Shown one piece after another: positions 43,261 through 51,287 of a DNA stretch of 64,000 bases (positions within the stretch are counted from its first letter, which is position 1; the number at the start of each line of letters is the position of its first letter). The stretch is from positions 1 to 64,000 of the forward strand of contig NZ_JNFD01000002.1 in assembly GCF_000756375.1 (NCBI RefSeq). The letters are read 5' to 3'. The DNA comes from Sphingopyxis sp. LC81 (GTDB lineage Bacteria; Pseudomonadota; Alphaproteobacteria; Sphingomonadales; Sphingomonadaceae). The translations under genes and the position numbers were made by a program. Under the pieces are notes generated by a model. That model saw nothing but the letters and a program-made list of their open reading frames with translations, did not search any database and was not told the DNA's origin.

Positions 43261-44309
43261 CGGGGCGGCAACTGCTTCATCGGATCGACTGGTATGCGAT
43301 TTTTGCGCAACTGGAAATGGAGTTGCGACGTCTGCACCTGACCCGTCGCGCCGGCGCGGCCGATGACGTCGCCTGCGCGGACGCTCTGGCCGCGCTTGAC
43401 GTCGATCCGGCCCGCATGGCCATAGGCGCTGACCCAGCCGCCGCCATGGTTGATCAGGATCAGCCCGCCATAGATGCCGACCTGGTCGCCGGCGTAGGCG
43501 ACGACGCCGCCCGCGGTCGCGCGGATCGGGGTGCCCGCCGCGGCGGCGATGTTGATGCCGTCGCTGACCCTGCCCGACGCGATCGGACCGAAGCGCGCGA
43601 GGATCGGCCCATTGAGCGGCCATTCGAAGCGGCCGGCGAAGTAGGCAGGTTCGGCGATCGCGGTGGTGACCGGCGGGCGCGGGGCGGCGCTGCCAGCGGT
43701 CGGTCGGGCTGCCTCGGCGAGCGCGGGCTGGCTGCCGGTCAGGATGTCGTCGATGTTGAGGCGGAAGGCGGCGGCGCGCGCGTCGACGTCGACCGGACCG
43801 CGCGGAACGGGACGCGCGTCGGAGGGCAGACGCAGGCGCTGGCCGACGCGCAATATATAGGGGTCGGACAGCGCGTTGATCGTGATGATCTCGCCCCAAT
43901 CGACGCCATAGGCCGCGGCGATGCCGATCCCCGTCTCGCCCGCGCCGACGCGGTGATAAAGGCCGGCGGGGACGCGGAGTTCCTGCCCGAAGCGCAGCGT
44001 ATAGGGCGGCACGAGGTCATTCTCGATCGCGAGCGCCTCGGACCCCGCGCCGGTCATCTCACCGACCGCGCGGAGCGTGTCGCCGGGGCGCACCGAATAG
44101 ACGCCCGCGTTCACGCGGACCGCGTTGGTTGTGACCGATTTGAGCGTCCAGGTCGGGCGTTCATAGACGTCCAAGGCTTCGCCGAGCGGGCGGCGTTCGA
44201 AATCTGGCGCCGGAACGGGCCGCGATGGCGGCGTGGGTGTCGCCGGAATGCAGCCTGCGAGCGATGCGGCACATAGTAAGACCGCGATATGATGTTTGAA
44301 ATCCCCCAT
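43257..44309 (-). CDS. NlpD-like lipoprotein, LysM plus degenerate M23 (LytM) domain
   Basis: 350 aa. Lipobox LAGC (Cys20), two LysM repeats (YSVRPGDTLRAVGEM...; HRVGAGETGIGIAAAYGV), then an M23 domain. The first metal-binding segment, usually HxGxD, reads SDGIN here, so two zinc ligands are missing, while GHAGR and LHFQLR remain. This is the pattern of NlpD/EnvC-type amidase activators, not of active endopeptidases. It lies downstream of serS and surE, the classic nlpD neighbourhood, though pcm is absent between them. Confidence 0.88.
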   Translation of the reverse strand: MGDFKHHIAVLLCAASLAGCIPATPTPPSRPVPAPDFERRPLGEALDVYERPTWTLKSVTTNAVRVNAGVYSVRPGDTLRAVGEMTGAGSEALAIENDLVPPYTLRFGQELRVPAGLYHRVGAGETGIGIAAAYGVDWGEIITINALSDPYILRVGQRLRLPSDARPVPRGPVDVDARAAAFRLNIDDILTGSQPALAEAARPTAGSAAPRPPVTTAIAEPAYFAGRFEWPLNGPILARFGPIASGRVSDGINIAAAAGTPIRATAGGVVAYAGDQVGIYGGLILINHGGGWVSAYGHAGRIDVKRGQSVRAGDVIGRAGATGQVQTSQLHFQLRKNRIPVDPMKQLPPR

Positions 44310-44379
44310 GCGCTCCCTTTGCCAAAGCAAAGCGGCGGTGGCTACATTTCTGTCTCGTTACGACACGGAATTTGGCTTT

Positions 44380-45144
44380 TTAGTCGCCGTAGGCACCGCG
44401 CAGCGCCGCGAGCGACGCGTCGTGGGTCAGGTCGAGCTGGAGCGGCGTGACCGAGATATAATTGTCATCGATCGCCTCGAGGTCGCTGTCGTGGCCGAGG
44501 CTGTGCTCGATCCCGTGGAGGCCGAACCAATAATAGCGATAGCCGCGCGGGTCGGTGCCCTCGACAATCGAGCCGCGGCCATAATCATGGAAGCCCTGAC
44601 GCGTGACGCGGATGCCCTGCACGTCGGCGGCGGGGATCGCGGGGAAGTTGATGTTGATCAGCGTGCGCGGCGCCATCTCCATGTCGAGGAGCGGACGGAG
44701 CACCTTGGCGCCCCAGACTTCGGCCGCCTCGAAGGGCACGCTGTCGCCCATGCCTTCCTTGGCGTAAACTTGGCTCAGCGCGATTGAAGGGATGCCCGCG
44801 AGCGCGCCCTCGATCGCCGCCGATACCGTGCCCGAATAGGTGACATCGTCGCCGAGGTTGGCGCCGCGATTGACCCCCGACAGGATCAGGTCGGGCTTTT
44901 CGGGCATCAGCTTGCCGATCGCCATCATCACCGAATCGGTCGGGGTGCCGCTGCACGACCAGCGCCGCTCTTCGTGCTGGCGGATACGCACCGGGCGCGA
45001 GAGGGTGAGCGAGTGGCCGGCGCCCGACTGTTCCTCGGCGGGGGCGCAGACCCAGATGTCGTCCGAAAGCTGGCGCGCGATCGCCTCCAGCACCGCCATG
45101 CCGGGGGCGTGATAGCCGTCGTCGTTGGTGAGGAGAATGCGCAC
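44380..45144 (-). CDS. surE: 5'/3'-nucleotidase SurE
   Basis: 254 aa metal-dependent phosphatase acting on nucleoside monophosphates (and short polyphosphate). The metal site is clear: ILLTNDDGYHAPG at the start (Asp-Asp), SGAGHSLTLS and SGVNRGANLGDD. Stationary-phase survival gene, here between serS and the nlpD-like gene on the same strand. Normal length. Confidence 0.97.
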   Translation of the reverse strand: MRILLTNDDGYHAPGMAVLEAIARQLSDDIWVCAPAEEQSGAGHSLTLSRPVRIRQHEERRWSCSGTPTDSVMMAIGKLMPEKPDLILSGVNRGANLGDDVTYSGTVSAAIEGALAGIPSIALSQVYAKEGMGDSVPFEAAEVWGAKVLRPLLDMEMAPRTLININFPAIPAADVQGIRVTRQGFHDYGRGSIVEGTDPRGYRYYWFGLHGIEHSLGHDSDLEAIDDNYISVTPLQLDLTHDASLAALRGAYGD

Positions 45145-45168
45145 TTTTTGGTCTTTCCGTTTCTGTTT

Positions 45169-45246
45169 CGTTATGCCGGGCTTGACCCGGCACCCGCCTT
45201 TTCTTCGCGAAGGAAGGCAGGCCCCGGATCAAGTCCGGGGTGACGG
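45169..45246. repeat. dispersed palindromic repeat, family B copy 2
   Basis: Left hairpin GCCGGGCTTGACCCGGC and right hairpin CCCCGGATCAAGTCCGGGG in inverted orientation, bounded by CGTTATG and GTGACGG. Same structure as 24435-24514. It occupies nearly all of the surE-serS gap. Confidence 0.85.
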
Positions 45247-45248
45247 GG

Positions 45249-46532
45249 TTAGTTAGCCGCGGGCGTGAGCTTGGTGATTCCGCCCATGTAGGGGAGCAGC
45301 GCCGCCGGAATGTCGACGCTGCCGTCGGCCTGCTGGTAATTTTCGAGGATCGCGACGAGGGTGCGGCCGACCGCGAGGCCCGAGCCGTTGAGCGTGTGGA
45401 CGAACTCGTTGCCTTTTACGTCCTCGCGGCGGAAGCGCGTGTTCATGCGCCGCGCCTGGAAGTCGCCGCAGTTCGAACAGCTCGAAATCTCGCGATAGGC
45501 GTTCTGGCCCGGGAGCCACACTTCGAGGTCATAGGTCTTGCGCGCGGCAAAGCCCATGTCGCCGCTGCACAGCAGCATCTTGCGGTATGGGAGCTCGAGC
45601 GCCTCAAGGATCGTTTCGGCCGCGCGTGTCTTGCGTTCAAGCTCGGCGTCGCTGTCCTCGGGGCGGACGATCGAGACGAGCTCGACCTTCCAGAACTGGT
45701 GCTGGCGGATATAGCCGCGCGTGTCGCGCCCCGCCGATCCGGCTTCGGAACGGAAGCAGGGGGTGAGCGCGGTCATGCGGATCGGCAGCTCGGCCTCGGG
45801 CAGGATTTCCTCGCGCACCGCGTTGGTCAGGCTCATCTCCGACGTCGAAATCAGCCAGCGGCCGTCGGTCGTCTGGAACAAATCCTCGCGAAACTTCGGG
45901 AGCTGCGTCGTGCCATAGGCCGCCTCGTCGCGGACCATCAGCGGGGTCGCGCATTCGGTGTAGCCTGCCTCATTGGTCTGCTTGTCGATCATGAATTGGC
46001 CAAGCGCGCGTTCGAGCCGCGCCATCTGGCCTTTCAGGAAAGCGAAGCGTGCGCCCGACATCTTCGCCGCGGTCTCGAAGTCGAGGCCGAGCGCGGGGGC
46101 GAAGTCGGCATGCTCCTGCGGCGTGAAATCGAACGTGCGGGGCGTGCCCCAGCGCGCGATCTCGACATTACCTTCCTCGTCCTCGCCCGCGGGGACATCG
46201 GCGAGCGGGATGTTCGGGATCGCGGCGAGAATGTCCTGCAACGCGGCAAGCTGTTCGCGCTCGGCGTCTTCTTTCGCGGGAAGCGCGGTCTTGAGGTCGG
46301 CGACCTCGGCCTTCAGCGCCTCGGCCTTGTCCTTGTCGCCACTGGCCATCGCCTGGCCGATCAACTTTGACGCTTCGTTGCGGCGCGCCAGCGAGCCCTG
46401 GATCTCGGTCTGCAGCGCGCGCAGCGACGCGTCGGCCGCCACGATCTGGGCGGACAGGGGTTCGAGGCCACGGCGCGCGAGGCCGGCGTCGAACGCTTCG
46501 GGATTTTCCCGGATCAGGCGGATATCGTGCAT
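45249..46532 (-). CDS. serS: serine--tRNA ligase
   Basis: 427 aa class II synthetase that charges tRNA-Ser (and tRNA-Sec). N-terminal coiled-coil arm (about residues 28-105), then the catalytic core with motif 2 [21 protein letters not shown] and motif 3 [18 protein letters not shown]. The ATG at 46532 starts [14 protein letters not shown], the usual SerRS N-terminus. First gene of the serS-surE-nlpD-like group. Confidence 0.98.
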   Translation of the reverse strand: MHDIRLIRENPEAFDAGLARRGLEPLSAQIVAADASLRALQTEIQGSLARRNEASKLIGQAMASGDKDKAEALKAEVADLKTALPAKEDAEREQLAALQDILAAIPNIPLADVPAGEDEEGNVEIARWGTPRTFDFTPQEHADFAPALGLDFETAAKMSGARFAFLKGQMARLERALGQFMIDKQTNEAGYTECATPLMVRDEAAYGTTQLPKFREDLFQTTDGRWLISTSEMSLTNAVREEILPEAELPIRMTALTPCFRSEAGSAGRDTRGYIRQHQFWKVELVSIVRPEDSDAELERKTRAAETILEALELPYRKMLLCSGDMGFAARKTYDLEVWLPGQNAYREISSCSNCGDFQARRMNTRFRREDVKGNEFVHTLNGSGLAVGRTLVAILENYQQADGSVDIPAALLPYMGGITKLTPAAN

Positions 46533-46574
46533 GCGCCGCGCTATGGCGTTGCCGCCCGCGCCGCGCAAGCCGTC

Positions 46575-47033
46575 TTAGCGCTCCAGCAATGCCGCCAACT
46601 GGCCGAGCACTGTGCCCCAACCTTCACGGAAACCCATTTCCTCATGCTTCGCACTATCCTCGGGATTCTTGTGCAGGACGCGCGCCGAATAGAGGGTGCC
46701 GCCGTCGCGGGCCTCGAAGGTCAGGATCGCGGTCATCGCGAGCCAGGGTTCGGCGGGCTGCCAGCCTTCGGTCAGCACGGTGGTAAAGACGAGGCGCTGT
46801 TCGGGGATCGCTTCGAGGAAGCAGCCGTCGACATGCGGCTGGAAATCGCCCCCCTCGTCGCGCATTTGCGTCACAAAGCCGCCGCCGGGGCGGAGGTCGA
46901 GCGTGACCACGCGGCATTCGATGGGCGCCGGGATCCACCATCGGGCGAGTTTCGTCGGATCGCTCCAGGCGTCCCACACCGCCGACGGCGGGGCGGCGAT
47001 GTGGCGGGAAATGGTGAGTTCGCTTTTGCTCAT
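46575..47033 (-). CDS. SRPBCC/AHSA1 domain protein
   Basis: 152 aa, one Aha1/START-like ligand-binding fold: ISRHIAAPPSAVWDAWSDPTKLARWWIP at the start and MGFREGWGTVLGQLAALLE at the end. Its ATG overlaps the ArsR gene stop (ATGA). Pairs of ArsR repressor and AHSA1 protein are common and may respond to small hydrophobic ligands. Function of the binding protein unknown. Confidence 0.92.
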   Translation of the reverse strand: MSKSELTISRHIAAPPSAVWDAWSDPTKLARWWIPAPIECRVVTLDLRPGGGFVTQMRDEGGDFQPHVDGCFLEAIPEQRLVFTTVLTEGWQPAEPWLAMTAILTFEARDGGTLYSARVLHKNPEDSAKHEEMGFREGWGTVLGQLAALLER

Positions 47034-47374
47034 GCGTTTTGCTCCGGAGGATTTTGCGATTCGACGAAGTCGGCGAGGCGGTCGGCGCGGCCCTGCCAGA
47101 TCGCGCGTTGCTGCGAGAGCCAGCCTTCCGCCGCCGCGAGCCGCTCGGCATCGACGCGGCAGGTGCGGACGCGGCCGTGCTTTTCGGTACGGATCAGCCC
47201 CGACACCTCGAGCACCGACAGATGTTTGAGGAAGGCGGGGAGGCCCATTTCAAAGGGTTCGGATAGCTGCTTTACCGGTGCGGCGCCTTTGAGCAGGCGG
47301 CTGACGACCGCGCGGCGCGTCGGGTCGGCGAGCGCATGGAAGAGCGAATCGAGGGCTGCTTGTTGGTTCACCAT
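47030..47374 (-). CDS. ArsR-family winged-helix repressor
   Basis: 114 aa. HTH core ALADPTRRAVVSRLLKGAAPVKQLSEPFEMGLPAFLKHLSVLEVSGLI. No metal-binding ELCVCDL motif, so it belongs to the non-metal ArsR branch paired with AHSA1 proteins. Start at 47374 (MVNQQAALD) is typical for this group; ATG at 47386 is possible. Two matching palindromes overlap and precede the start and are likely its operators. Confidence 0.9.
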   Translation of the reverse strand: MVNQQAALDSLFHALADPTRRAVVSRLLKGAAPVKQLSEPFEMGLPAFLKHLSVLEVSGLIRTEKHGRVRTCRVDAERLAAAEGWLSQQRAIWQGRADRLADFVESQNPPEQNA

Positions 47375-47412
47375 GTGGCGAACCATAAGAATAGTTTCCC
47401 ATATGGCAAACT
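47365..47412. promoter_or_regulatory. paired palindromic operators of the ArsR/AHSA1 operon
   Basis: Upstream site 47393-47412, AGTTTCCCATATGGCAAACT, is symmetric at 18 of 20 positions. A second, related palindrome at 47365-47384 (GGTTC...GAACC around CCATGTGG) covers the start codon. They share GTTynCCATRTGGCrAAC and have centres 28 bp apart. They are ideally placed for autorepression by the ArsR protein. Confidence 0.75.
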
Positions 47413-47427
47413 GATTCGGGCAGGCCA

Positions 47428-47460
47428 TAAAAAAGGGCCACCCTCGAAGGGGCAGCCCTT
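47428..47460 (-). terminator. rho-independent terminator of the Ser-rich protein gene
   Basis: On the minus strand, AAGGGC...GCCCTT with inner CCCC/GGGG-like pairing is followed by TTTTTT (plus-strand A run 47429-47434). It lies 45 bp beyond the stop of the Ser-rich gene and before the ArsR operon operators. Confidence 0.85.
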
Positions 47461-47504
47461 AGTTCGGTGGTCTGGGTTAGCCCCCCGGACCGCCAGTGGA
47501 TTTC

Positions 47505-48674
47505 TCAAGCCGCGTTGGCGTCGTCGTCGTTGCGGTTCGCCGCGCGGCGCCGCGCGACAAGCGCAGCGGCTGCAGCGCCGAACAATAGCATCATCGGCGG
47601 CGCGGGAACAGGGGTCGGATCGCCCGACGAGCTACCGTGACTGCTGCTGCCGCCCGAGCTCGACGAGGACGACGAGGAGCTGCTGCTCGAGGAGGAGGAA
47701 GACGACGAGCTCGTGCTGCCGGTCGAACCGAAGCTGCTGCTGCCGCCGGTCGCGCCGCTCGACGTGCTGCTGCTCGACGAGGACGACGAAGACGAGCTCG
47801 ACGACGAGCTGCTGGAGCCGCCCGAGCTGCCTGAACTGCCGTGCGACGAACTGCCGTGCGACGAACTGCCCCAACCCGAGCTGCCCTTCGAAGAGCTGCC
47901 GCCCGACGAGGACGAGCTCGACGACGAGGAGGAAGACGATGACGATGAGCTAGACGACGAGCTGCTGCTCGACGAGGAGGTGCTGACGTTGCCCGAAGAG
48001 GTCGAAACATTGCCCGACGAGGTCGAGGTGCTGACGCTGCCGGTCGAGGTCGAGACGCCGCCCGTCGAGGTCGAAGTCGAAACGCCGCCCGTCGAGGTCG
48101 ACACGCCGCCGGTGGATGTCGAGACACCACCAGTCGAGGTCGACACGCCGCCGGTGGACGTCGAGACGCCGCCGGTCGAGGTCGAAACACCCGACGAGGT
48201 GCTGGAGGTCGTGCTGAGGCCGCCGGTCGTGGTCGAGGTGACGACGATGCTGCCGCTGCTGCCGCCGCCGCTGCTGCCGCCGAAGAAACCGCCAAAGAAG
48301 CCGCCGCCGAAACCGCCGCCAAAGCCGCCGCCGATCACTGTCACGCCGCCGCCGCTGCTGCCGCCTTCAAAGCCGCCGCGCGGAAAGGGCGCATAGGGGA
48401 TAGGGGGCAGCGGGATCGTCTGCGTCACGACTTGCTGTTGCGGGGTCGCGGTGCGGATGATGCGCTTCGTCGTCACGACGCGGCGCACGCGCTTCACGGG
48501 CTTGCGCGCCGCATGACGTTTGCGCACGACCTTCTTGCCGACGCAGGGCTTGCAGGACTGGACCGACTGCGCGCGCGCCTTGGGAACATCCGCGATCTGC
48601 ATCGCGCCGCTACCGATGATTGCCCCGCCGCAGGTGCAGGCGCAAAGCTTGGCAAGGGCCATTCGGACAGACAT
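47505..48674 (-). CDS. Ser-rich low-complexity protein with PEP-CTERM-like tail
   Basis: 389 aa exported protein. After an N-terminal leader and a basic Lys/Arg region with Cys pairs, it has a Gly-rich block, then about eight GGVSTST-type heptads, then long runs of serine broken by Gly, His and Thr. The C-terminus is PVPAPPMMLLFGAAAAALVARRR, a Pro motif, hydrophobic helix and Arg cluster like PEP-CTERM sorting signals but with PAP instead of PEP. Probably an exported, exosortase-processed, heavily glycosylatable surface protein. Start at 48674 is chosen for the leader. Confidence 0.75.
   Translation of the reverse strand: MSVRMALAKLCACTCGGAIIGSGAMQIADVPKARAQSVQSCKPCVGKKVVRKRHAARKPVKRVRRVVTTKRIIRTATPQQQVVTQTIPLPPIPYAPFPRGGFEGGSSGGGVTVIGGGFGGGFGGGFFGGFFGGSSGGGSSGSIVVTSTTTGGLSTTSSTSSGVSTSTGGVSTSTGGVSTSTGGVSTSTGGVSTSTGGVSTSTSTGGVSTSTGSVSTSTSSGNVSTSSGNVSTSSSSSSSSSSSSSSSSSSSSSSSSSGGSSSKGSSGWGSSSHGSSSHGSSGSSGGSSSSSSSSSSSSSSSSSTSSGATGGSSSFGSTGSTSSSSSSSSSSSSSSSSSSSGGSSSHGSSSGDPTPVPAPPMMLLFGAAAAALVARRRAANRNDDDANAA
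47641..47990. repeat. poly-serine-encoding low-complexity DNA
   Basis: Minus-strand coding of long Ser tracts, mostly from AGC, TCG and TCC codons. On the plus strand it reads as GAGCTGC/GACGAG-type repeats that create a false acidic reading frame. Confidence 0.7.
48031..48195. repeat. imperfect 21-bp tandem repeats
   Basis: About eight copies of a 21-bp unit containing GTCGAGGTCGA and CGCCGCC, with a visible 42-bp higher order. They encode the GGVSTST heptads of the Ser-rich protein on the minus strand. Confidence 0.75.
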
Positions 48675-49110
48675 AGGTTTTTCTTTCTTTCCCGTTGCAG
48701 GTACGAAGCGCCATCGACCAGCACCCGCCGTCACCTTCGCTATAACGCAAAAGGCCAAAGCTTTATGAACGCGGCAATTGCGTTAACCGCGTTCACCTGT
48801 CCGAGAGCGGGAAATGCCACGCGGAATCAATCAAAATCCCGGTATCTGTCCCAAAACAGAACGGATTATGCAATAATTCTATGCGATTGGTTAACCTTCG
48901 GACCTAAATCGCGCCGTGCGATGGCGTCCGGCGGGTTGCCATCGGTCGGCAGAATCGCCCCCGACGCCATGCCGGTTCATCGCCGCTTCACGGACCGTCG
49001 CTATCGGCAGCTTGGCGCTTGTATCGTCGCCAGCGGCTGGGTATAGGCGCGCCACTCCCCGAGCTGTTTAACAGCCCGTAAGGTGACAGGAAAGGACGCG
49101 AGAGCCCCTC
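48675..49110. promoter_or_regulatory. 436-bp intergenic region between divergent genes
   Basis: No gene is supported. It contains the divergent promoters of the Ser-rich protein gene and dksA. Visible elements: an inverted repeat GAACGCGG/CCGCGTTC at 48767-48794 and an unusually AT-rich patch at about 48820-48905 containing TATGCAATAATTCTATGCG. Directly before dksA is AGGAAAGGACG. Confidence 0.5.
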
Positions 49111-49572
49111 ATGCCGACCAAGATTGCCGACGTTGGCGCTGACGCGCTTCGCGAAGCCAAATCCAATCTCGATTCGGATTATGTCCCCGGCGACGACGAA
49201 GAGTTTATGAACGAACGGCAGCAGGATTATTTCCGCGGCCTGCTGCGCGCCTGGAAGAAATCGATCCTGTCCGAATCCGAATCGACGCTGGCGCATCTTC
49301 AGGACGGCCCGCTGCGCGAACCCGACCTCGCCGACCGCGCGTCGAGCGAGACCGACTGGGCGATCGAACTTCGAACCCGCGATCGCCAGCGCAAGCTGAT
49401 CGCCAAGATCGATTCGGCGATCCGCCGCATCGACGAAGGCGAATATGGCTATTGCCAGGTGACCGGCGAGCCGATCTCGCTCGCCCGCCTGCAGGCGCGT
49501 CCGATCGCGACGATGACGCTGGAGGCGCAGGAGCGCCACGAGCGCAACGAACGGATTTCGCGCGAAGATTAG
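49111..49572 (+). CDS. dksA: RNA polymerase-binding transcription factor DksA
   Basis: 153 aa. Coiled-coil arm (about residues 30-105) with the acidic tip, then the zinc-finger region. Only one of the four usual finger cysteines remains: Cys115, with Thr118, Thr136 and Ala139 at the other three positions. The surrounding YGYC...TGEPI...LARLQARPIATM is otherwise well conserved, so this is a Cys-poor, probably zinc-independent form. It works with ppGpp at rRNA and stress promoters. Confidence 0.95.
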   Translation: MPTKIADVGADALREAKSNLDSDYVPGDDEEFMNERQQDYFRGLLRAWKKSILSESESTLAHLQDGPLREPDLADRASSETDWAIELRTRDRQRKLIAKIDSAIRRIDEGEYGYCQVTGEPISLARLQARPIATMTLEAQERHERNERISRED

Positions 49573-49657
49573 TCGTCGGGAGCGTCGGTCCCATTTACGT
49601 TTCCGCAACGACCCGGCCCTAGATTCCGCTCCTCAATCACAAGAGGAACGGGGCGCA

Positions 49658-50047
49658 ATGGATTCACTAGGACCCAGATCGGTCGACGAGGAAGTCGCGG
49701 CGCTGTCGCGCGGTGCCGATCGCGACAGCCTGTTCCTGCAGGCCGGGCTGATCCTTCCCGGCAGCCCGGACCCCGTCACCGTGCGCGTGCGCAACCTGTC
49801 GCCCGGCGGCATGCTGGCCGAGGCGAACGTCAATGTCGCGCAGGGCGCGGCGGTCGAGGTCGACCTGCGCAACGTCGGCCCGGTCGCGGGCCGCGTGATC
49901 TGGGTAGGCGAGGGCAAGTTCGGTATTGCGTTCGACCGTCCGGTCGACCCGCAGGCGGTACGTCGTCAGGTGGTTTCAGAGTCCGATTTGCCGCCGCATC
50001 TTCGGCGCACGGGCCTTGAGAAAGGGCCCCTCTATCGCCGGCGCTGA
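49658..50047 (+). CDS. PilZ domain protein
   Basis: 129 aa, a single PilZ domain. The c-di-GMP-binding elements are both visible: RxxxR as RGADR near residues 18-22 and N-x-S-x-x-G as NLSPGG near 45-50. It should therefore bind c-di-GMP and act as a stand-alone effector or adaptor. It follows dksA by 85 bp on the same strand. Confidence 0.88.
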   Translation: MDSLGPRSVDEEVAALSRGADRDSLFLQAGLILPGSPDPVTVRVRNLSPGGMLAEANVNVAQGAAVEVDLRNVGPVAGRVIWVGEGKFGIAFDRPVDPQAVRRQVVSESDLPPHLRRTGLEKGPLYRRR

Positions 50048-50093
50048 TGCGTCCCCTCACGGGGTGGCATCAGCGGGGCGATAGCGCTGGCGA

Positions 50094-50252
50094 TCAGGCG
50101 ATCGTCAGCATCTCTTCCTTGAGTTTCAGCTTCTGCTTCTTGAGCTGCGCGACGACTCCGGTATCGGGGGCGGGACGGCGCTCTTCATTCGCAATTTTCG
50201 CATCGAGGTCCGCGTGGCGGGACTTCAGGGTGGAAAGGTGCGACGTGCTCAT
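50094..50252 (-). CDS. DUF465 (YdcH-like) small protein
   Basis: 52 aa: begins MSTSHLSTLKSRHADLDAKI, contains LKKQKLKLKEEM and ends LTIA. This is the short helical hairpin typical of DUF465. The ATG at 50252 is preceded by AAAAGGAGAATGCC. It is shorter than 60 codons and easily missed. It is divergent from a second member of the family 124 bp away. Function unknown. Confidence 0.85.
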   Translation of the reverse strand: MSTSHLSTLKSRHADLDAKIANEERRPAPDTGVVAQLKKQKLKLKEEMLTIA

Positions 50253-50375
50253 TGGCATTCTCCTTTTCGACTCGATGGGCAGGTCGAATTAAATCACGAA
50301 ATCGCCCCGATGTCGTGGCGATTCGGCCAAGCGGTCCCCGTTGCGGACCAGTGGTGAACGTGGCAGGGAGGCGAT

Positions 50376-50573
50376 GTGAGCCCCGAGGAAATTACCCAGC
50401 GCCTGGAACTGCTTCGCATCGAGCACCGCGACCTCGATGCCGCGATCATTGCGCTCGGCACCGCGGCGGTTCCCGACCAGCTGCAGCTCGCGCGCCTGAA
50501 AAAACGCAAGCTGCGCCTGCGCGACGAGATCTCCTGGTGCGAGGATCAACTGCTTCCCGACATCATCGCCTAG
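50376..50573 (+). CDS. DUF465 (YdcH-like) small protein, second copy
   Basis: 65 aa with the DUF465 pattern: LLRIEHRDLDAAI and LQLARLKKRKLRLRDEI. It starts with GTG at 50376 after GGGAGG; the ATG two bases earlier is out of frame. Paired with the divergent 52-aa paralogue. A long inverted repeat follows it. Confidence 0.85.
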   Translation: MSPEEITQRLELLRIEHRDLDAAIIALGTAAVPDQLQLARLKKRKLRLRDEISWCEDQLLPDIIA

Positions 50574-50605
50574 GATCGGCCGACATTCGGCCCATGCCGG
50601 CCTGC

Positions 50606-50681
50606 AAATGGCGATTTCCCGCGCTTCCGGTGCTCACCTACTGAAGTAGGCTGCGCTCCGGGTCACGAAAAATCACCATTT
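50606..50681. repeat. 76-bp imperfect inverted repeat (cruciform-like)
   Basis: The two halves pair across most of their length: AAATGGCGATTT at the left faces AAATCACCATTT at the right, with CGCTTCCGG and CCGGGTC facing inside and a tip CCTACT-GA-AGTAGG at 50637-50650. No T-tract follows directly. It lies between the second DUF465 gene and the DUF1465 gene. Confidence 0.8.
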
Positions 50682-50827
50682 TCGGCTCGCCCTGAGCCAA
50701 ATGTCGACCGATCCTAAACGCCTGAATCAAAACGGGACGGCTGACGCGCGCAATTTCATGGTTACCGACGTTGCGGACCCGATAGCCCGATGGCATCTCC
50801 CGCGTCATGGTCGGTGGGCGAACGAAC

Positions 50828-51274
50828 ATGATGGCAATCGATGTGCCGGTGCAGCGCGCACAGGTCGAAAATCTCTATGTCGAGGCGATGCTGCTCGCCG
50901 ACGAGGCGCACGCCGCCTTTGCCGCGCAGCGCGACCTCGGGCGGACCGGCGGCGACGCGGCGGCGCAGATCGGCCTTGCATGCGAATCGCTGAAGACGAC
51001 GACGCGGCTGATGCACGTCATCGCCTGGCTGCTCCACCGCCGCGCTATGTTCGCGGGCGACCCGGGGGCGGGGCCGCACGACAGCGCGGCGCGGATCGGC
51101 GAGGCGGTCGCGGCCGACTGGGATATCTGCGCGAGCTTCGATGGATCGGTGCGCCGGATTATTTCGGCGAGCGAGCGATTGTTCGAGCGGATCGCGATGC
51201 TGGAGGCCGGCTGGGAAGCGCCGGCGGTGACGCCGGTGCAGCAATTGCTGGCGCGGTTGGAGGCGCGGCTCTGA
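50828..51274 (+). CDS. DUF1465 family protein
   Basis: 148 aa, mostly helical: VENLYVEAMLLADEAHAAF at the start and TRLMHVIAWLLHRRAMFAGD in the centre, the typical DUF1465 pattern. No signal or membrane span. The ATG at 50828 is used; 50831 is equally possible. The family is linked to cell-envelope or cell-cycle functions in alphaproteobacteria but has no defined activity. Confidence 0.85.
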   Translation: MMAIDVPVQRAQVENLYVEAMLLADEAHAAFAAQRDLGRTGGDAAAQIGLACESLKTTTRLMHVIAWLLHRRAMFAGDPGAGPHDSAARIGEAVAADWDICASFDGSVRRIISASERLFERIAMLEAGWEAPAVTPVQQLLARLEARL

Positions 51275-51287
51275 CGGAGAAGGGCGT

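Noticed and set aside
43261..43899. N-terminal extension of the potassium channel gene
   Set aside because: It overlaps the nlpD-like gene in another frame and is Arg-rich shadow; the ATG at 43260 with ATGA overlap is the natural start.
48031..48195. CRISPR-like tandem repeats
   Set aside because: The 21-bp units are contiguous without spacers and lie inside a coding sequence.
47713..48396. Asp/Glu/Leu-rich open frame on the plus strand
   Set aside because: It is the complement of the Ser/Gly/Thr repeats of the minus-strand protein and appears only because of their codon pattern.
48770..49046. Small open frames in the dksA upstream region
   Set aside because: No ribosome site, no family resemblance and AT-rich promoter-like composition.
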